Below, piece by piece: positions 6,295-8,590 of a DNA stretch of 8,590 nt. Source of the stretch: Promethearchaeota archaeon (lineage in GTDB: Archaea > Asgardarchaeota > Lokiarchaeia > Sigynarchaeales > SOKP01); NCBI GenBank assembly GCA_004524425.1, contig SDNN01000123.1, forward strand, positions 1-8,590, in the 5' to 3' direction. Both the position numbers and the translations under genes were made by a program. The notes beneath the pieces were generated by a model, which saw nothing but the letters and a program-made list of their open reading frames with translations, did no database searches and was not told where the DNA came from. Numbering within the stretch: position 1 is the first letter of the stretch; the number at the start of each line of letters is the position of its first letter.

Positions 6295-6921
6295 ATGGCA
6301 TTGGAACCTCTTACGATAGATATAATCTTTGAATTAATGTATATTTCCATTGGATTAGTTTTGTTAGGGTTACTATTGAATTGGCTTTTGGGATTAAAGC
6401 CAGAAGTGATGAGAGAACTCAGGGATAAAGCAAAAAATCTTCAAGATAGGATACAACAAGCTCAAATTTTAGGCGACCAACAGCTCATGATGGAACTCCA
6501 ACAAGAAACCATGGCATTAATGAAACAAATGTTAAAGAAGCAACTAGCACCCATGGCTATCAGATGTGTTATATTTTTAGGAATCTTTGCGCTGCTCTCA
6601 TTTTATTATGGAAAATATGAGTATTGGTTTTGGGTCTATTTTGGATTTTCATTAGCTTTTTCATTACTAGCATTTGGTGTGAGAAAGGGTTATCAAAAAA
6701 TCACGGGAAAAGAAGCGAAAAAAGAAAAATTCGCGAAGGAATTGATGGGAACAATTTCACCCTCTCAATCTGCAGAAAATCAAATTTATATCCCTTCAAA
6801 TGTTTTAAACTCTTCTGAAAGGGGCCCTTCAATTGATTTAGAATCTCTAAATCAAGAGGCAACCGGCGAATCTGATAAAACCCAAGAGGGGGATGCTTGG
6901 AAAGATCGAATGAAAAAATAA
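6295..6921 (+). CDS. EMC3/TMCO1-type membrane insertase (DUF106, Oxa1 superfamily)
   Basis: The architecture is that of the archaeal DUF106 family, homologous to eukaryotic EMC3 and TMCO1 and distantly to YidC/Oxa1. TM1 is at about 13-33, followed by a charged cytosolic coiled coil at about 36-82 (ELRDKAKNLQDRIQQAQ ... MMELQQETMALMKQMLKKQ), TM2 at about 85-104 and TM3 at about 110-128. The Pro and Met residues at the start of TM2 (LAPMAIR) also suit the family. Family members insert membrane proteins from the cytosolic side. The hydrophilic tail (about 132-208) is Lys-rich, then Ser/Glu-rich and probably disordered, and is longer than the minimal fold needs. The ATG at 6295 has no clear Shine-Dalgarno sequence; A+T-rich TATA-like elements at about 6254-6262 or 6273-6280 allow a very short or absent leader. 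It heads a co-directional group with the next two genes, rather than sitting beside secY and adk as is common in archaea. Confidence 0.85.
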   Translation: MALEPLTIDIIFELMYISIGLVLLGLLLNWLLGLKPEVMRELRDKAKNLQDRIQQAQILGDQQLMMELQQETMALMKQMLKKQLAPMAIRCVIFLGIFALLSFYYGKYEYWFWVYFGFSLAFSLLAFGVRKGYQKITGKEAKKEKFAKELMGTISPSQSAENQIYIPSNVLNSSERGPSIDLESLNQEATGESDKTQEGDAWKDRMKK

Positions 6922-6972
6922 AGGAAATCGCAATAATAGAAAGTTAAAATTGTACCGGAGTTAAACCTGCTC

Positions 6973-7278
6973 ATGAAAAGAAGAAATATTATCCTGATTA
7001 ATATTTTATTCGTTCTCATTACAGTTATTAGCCTAATTATATCATTTGTATTTCAGAGTTTTTTTCTTATCCCTTTTTTCTTCCTCCCTATTTGTTGCTT
7101 TCTTCCATTTGCTTTTAAATCAAGACCATTAGCAAGAGGAAGATTTGAACCAAATGAATTTGAAACAAAAAATCAAATGAGATATTGTCCAAAATGTGGA
7201 GGTATTATTAGAGAACCACTTGCTAAATATTGTTATCACTGTGGGAAGAAATTAGACAATGAACTAAAAAGTGAATAA
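6973..7278 (+). CDS. Small two-helix membrane protein with C-terminal zinc ribbon
   Basis: This 101-residue protein has a basic N-terminus (MKRRN), two closely spaced hydrophobic helices (about 7-27 and 29-48) and a soluble tail ending in a zinc ribbon: Cys72-x2-Cys75, eleven residues, Cys87-x2-Cys90 (YCPKCGG ... YCYHCGKKL). The hairpin topology puts both ends in the cytosol, as expected for a zinc site. The cysteine spacing is the same as in the larger membrane protein at 3851-4894, but the membrane parts are unrelated in length and helix number. The function is unknown. A GGAG 12 bases before the ATG is a distant ribosome binding site. It lies 51 bases after the insertase gene and 2 bases before the GtrA gene, so it is likely co-transcribed with at least the latter. 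Confidence 0.82.
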   Translation: MKRRNIILINILFVLITVISLIISFVFQSFFLIPFFFLPICCFLPFAFKSRPLARGRFEPNEFETKNQMRYCPKCGGIIREPLAKYCYHCGKKLDNELKSE

Positions 7279-7280
7279 AA

Positions 7281-7784
7281 ATGGAAGAGAATAGTAAATT
7301 AGTAAAAAATGATGATTTTAAGAAACAACTCATTCTCTATTTCTTTTTTGCCATGTGCATGATATTATTGAATTATGCCATTCAAAAATCGAATCAGTTA
7401 TTCCTTGCGCCTTTTATTTGTCATGAGTGTGGTGATCTCCCTTTTATACAAAGATTTTACTGTGATACTGATCCTTATAACATGCCTGAGTTCATTGGGA
7501 GTATAATAGCTGTAGGGATCACCTATGTCGTGAAATTTACCTTGGATAAATTCATTGTATTTGGAAAGAAAACTCTTCAATTAAAAGAAACGTCTCAGGA
7601 ATTTTTTAAGTATTTTGGATTTGCTATCTTGACCACTATTGAAAATATTGGAATACAATTCATTTTAACTAACTTTGCTCAGACTTCTTTAGAAATTAGC
7701 ATGATAATTGCATTGTCTATAGGCTATTTTACTAAATTTTTATTGGATAGAAAGTACGTTTTTCTCCCTCCCGAGAAAACATAG
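7281..7784 (+). CDS. GtrA-family membrane protein
   Basis: Four hydrophobic segments (about 15-33, 70-90, 107-130 and 138-155) and the GtrA signature appear twice, once after each helix pair: YVVKFTLDKFIVF at 82-94 and YFTKFLLDRKYVF at 149-161. GtrA proteins are thought to move or present polyprenyl-phosphate-linked sugars for glycosylation of O-antigen, teichoic acid or other glycans; the archaeal substrate would be a dolichyl-phosphate sugar. The length of 167 residues is slightly above the family norm. The loop between helices 1 and 2 is extended and carries Cys47-x2-Cys50 and Cys61, which is unusual. The start codon lies 2 bases after the stop of the zinc-ribbon gene, with GTGA six bases upstream inside that gene, so translation is probably coupled. 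No glycosyltransferase gene is adjacent. Confidence 0.85.
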   Translation: MEENSKLVKNDDFKKQLILYFFFAMCMILLNYAIQKSNQLFLAPFICHECGDLPFIQRFYCDTDPYNMPEFIGSIIAVGITYVVKFTLDKFIVFGKKTLQLKETSQEFFKYFGFAILTTIENIGIQFILTNFAQTSLEISMIIALSIGYFTKFLLDRKYVFLPPEKT

Positions 7785-7893
7785 ACGCTGATTGGAGTTT
7801 TGGAATTTAAAATAGTAAAAAAATTTAATAGACTGAATTACGATTTCTACGATAAGAACTTATTATCATGGATAAAATTTAATATTATAAAAG

Positions 7894-7902
7894 TTTAAAA
7901 AA
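7894..7902 (+). promoter_or_regulatory. Possible TATA box for the coiled-coil gene
   Basis: TTTAAAAAA lies about 50-60 bases before the ATG at 7954, giving a leader of about 30 nt. The gap from 7785 to 7953 has no strong T-tract, so read-through from the GtrA gene is also possible. Confidence 0.35.
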
Positions 7903-7953
7903 TTATTGTATCTGTCATAGAAGAATAACTGTTTTAAAATAGCTGATGATTAC

Positions 7954-8590
7954 ATGCCCGAAGAACACGAAGATGAGGATAAATCAATTGTAGAGGCACT
8001 TTCTGCCCTAGGATGGGTTGAAGAAAAGGAAGAAAAAGGCAAACCAGTAGAAGATGAGAAAGATATTAAAGAACAATTGAAATTATTCAAAGAAGAAAAT
8101 GCATTATTAAATGAAAAAATTAAAAACATTCATGATGAAAACGAGAAATTAAAACGTAAAAATGATGCATTATCCAAGGAACTTGAAACTTTCAAGACTC
8201 GGGTTAGCCAATCCGGACCAAGCATGGAAGAATTGGAGGAAAAAGATGAGAAAATTAAAGAATTACAAAACAAAATTCAAGAAATTTCTGAGAATCCTGA
8301 AGTTGGAGGAGTTCAAATTGCAGCTATACATGAGTTGAAAGAAGAATTAAAAGAAAAAGATAAGAAATTAGCATCTCAGAGAACCATTATCGATCAAAAT
8401 GATTTAAAAATTCAAGAATTAACGGCTTCAATGGACCAAAAACAAGAATATATTAAAGAATTATATACGTCTGTTAATGATAAACAAAAGATAATTGAAG
8501 ATCAAACTGAAAAAATAACCACATTAAATGACCAAATCGAACAAACAAGAGAAATCATGGATAAATATCAAAGTGTCCTTGATGAATCGG
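7954..8590 (+). CDS. Long coiled-coil protein (5' part, runs off the window)
   Basis: The ATG at 7954 opens a frame of at least 212 codons with no stop before the edge; an in-frame TAG at 7918 limits extension upstream. The protein is very rich in Glu, Lys, Gln, Asn and Asp and has no membrane helix. Residues 1-9 are acidic, and 11-23 (SIVEALSALGWVE) form a short hydrophobic helix that stands out as a possible docking motif. From about 36 to 84 there is a continuous heptad pattern, broken at SQSGPS (85-90). A second segment spans 91-112, then a break at NPEVGG, and a third segment runs from about 120 to the edge. From 133 onward it follows a 14-residue periodicity. A cytosolic scaffold, motor-associated or chromosome-organising role is possible, but a C-terminal domain outside the window would decide it. 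No clear Shine-Dalgarno sequence is seen. Confidence 0.8.
   Translation, partial: MPEEHEDEDKSIVEALSALGWVEEKEEKGKPVEDEKDIKEQLKLFKEENALLNEKIKNIHDENEKLKRKNDALSKELETFKTRVSQSGPSMEELEEKDEKIKELQNKIQEISENPEVGGVQIAAIHELKEELKEKDKKLASQRTIIDQNDLKIQELTASMDQKQEYIKELYTSVNDKQKIIEDQTEKITTLNDQIEQTREIMDKYQSVLDES

Noticed and set aside
6624..6818. Open frame of 64 codons in the +1 frame of the insertase gene
   Set aside because: It is embedded in the DUF106 gene and mirrors its hydrophobic segments out of frame; it has no ribosome binding site.
7398..7580. Minus-strand open frame of 60 codons opposite the GtrA gene
   Set aside because: It is antisense to a clear family member with both GtrA motifs intact.
1..8590. 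Search for tRNA, rRNA, CRISPR arrays, transposase genes or phage modules
   Set aside because: No regularly spaced repeats, no structured G+C-rich blocks in this A+T-rich sequence, and no recombinase or phage-like proteins were found. The window looks like ordinary chromosome.

Overview
The window looks like chromosomal DNA of an Asgard archaeon, most likely a Lokiarchaeia-type lineage; this is inference from content, not from a marker gene. It is strongly A+T-rich. T-tracts follow several stop codons in the manner of archaeal terminators, and TTTAAATA-like TATA boxes precede several genes. The gene content fits as well: an archaeal EMC3/TMCO1-type (DUF106) insertase, zinc-ribbon proteins, a Ser/Thr/Asn-rich surface protein with Ig-like repeats and a C-terminal anchor, and a long Lys/Glu-rich coiled-coil protein. 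There are no RNA genes, transposons, CRISPR repeats or phage genes that I can see, and no gap between genes exceeds 300 bases.

Layout. Positions 3-764 (+) hold the 3' end of a cell-surface protein. A minus-strand pair follows: an orphan 221-residue membrane protein (2331-2996) upstream of an MFS transporter (840-2174). They are separated by a T-tract terminator and a probable second promoter. A divergent promoter region (about 2997-3232) leads on the plus strand to a small soluble zinc-ribbon protein with a TTG start and a clear Shine-Dalgarno sequence (3233-3595). Next come an eight-helix membrane protein ending in a zinc ribbon (3851-4894) and a radical SAM enzyme with a SPASM-like C-terminus (5157-6185). 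A compact co-directional group then encodes the DUF106/EMC3-like insertase (6295-6921), a two-helix membrane protein ending in a zinc ribbon (6973-7278) and a GtrA-family protein that starts 2 nt after it (7281-7784). The window ends inside a coiled-coil protein (7954 to the edge).

How the genes may work together. Six of the ten genes are predicted integral membrane proteins and a seventh is membrane-anchored at its C-terminus. Three proteins carry C-terminal four-cysteine zinc ribbons, two of them fused to membrane domains. The best-supported functional unit is 6295-7784, which combines a membrane-protein insertase, a small membrane zinc-ribbon protein and a GtrA-type carrier suspected of handling lipid-linked sugars. 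That suggests an envelope-biogenesis theme but does not prove one. I do not see a complete defence, biosynthetic or mobile system. The most interesting leads are that cluster, the membrane-anchored zinc ribbons, the 14-residue repeat in the coiled-coil protein, and the radical SAM gene, whose start is unusual.
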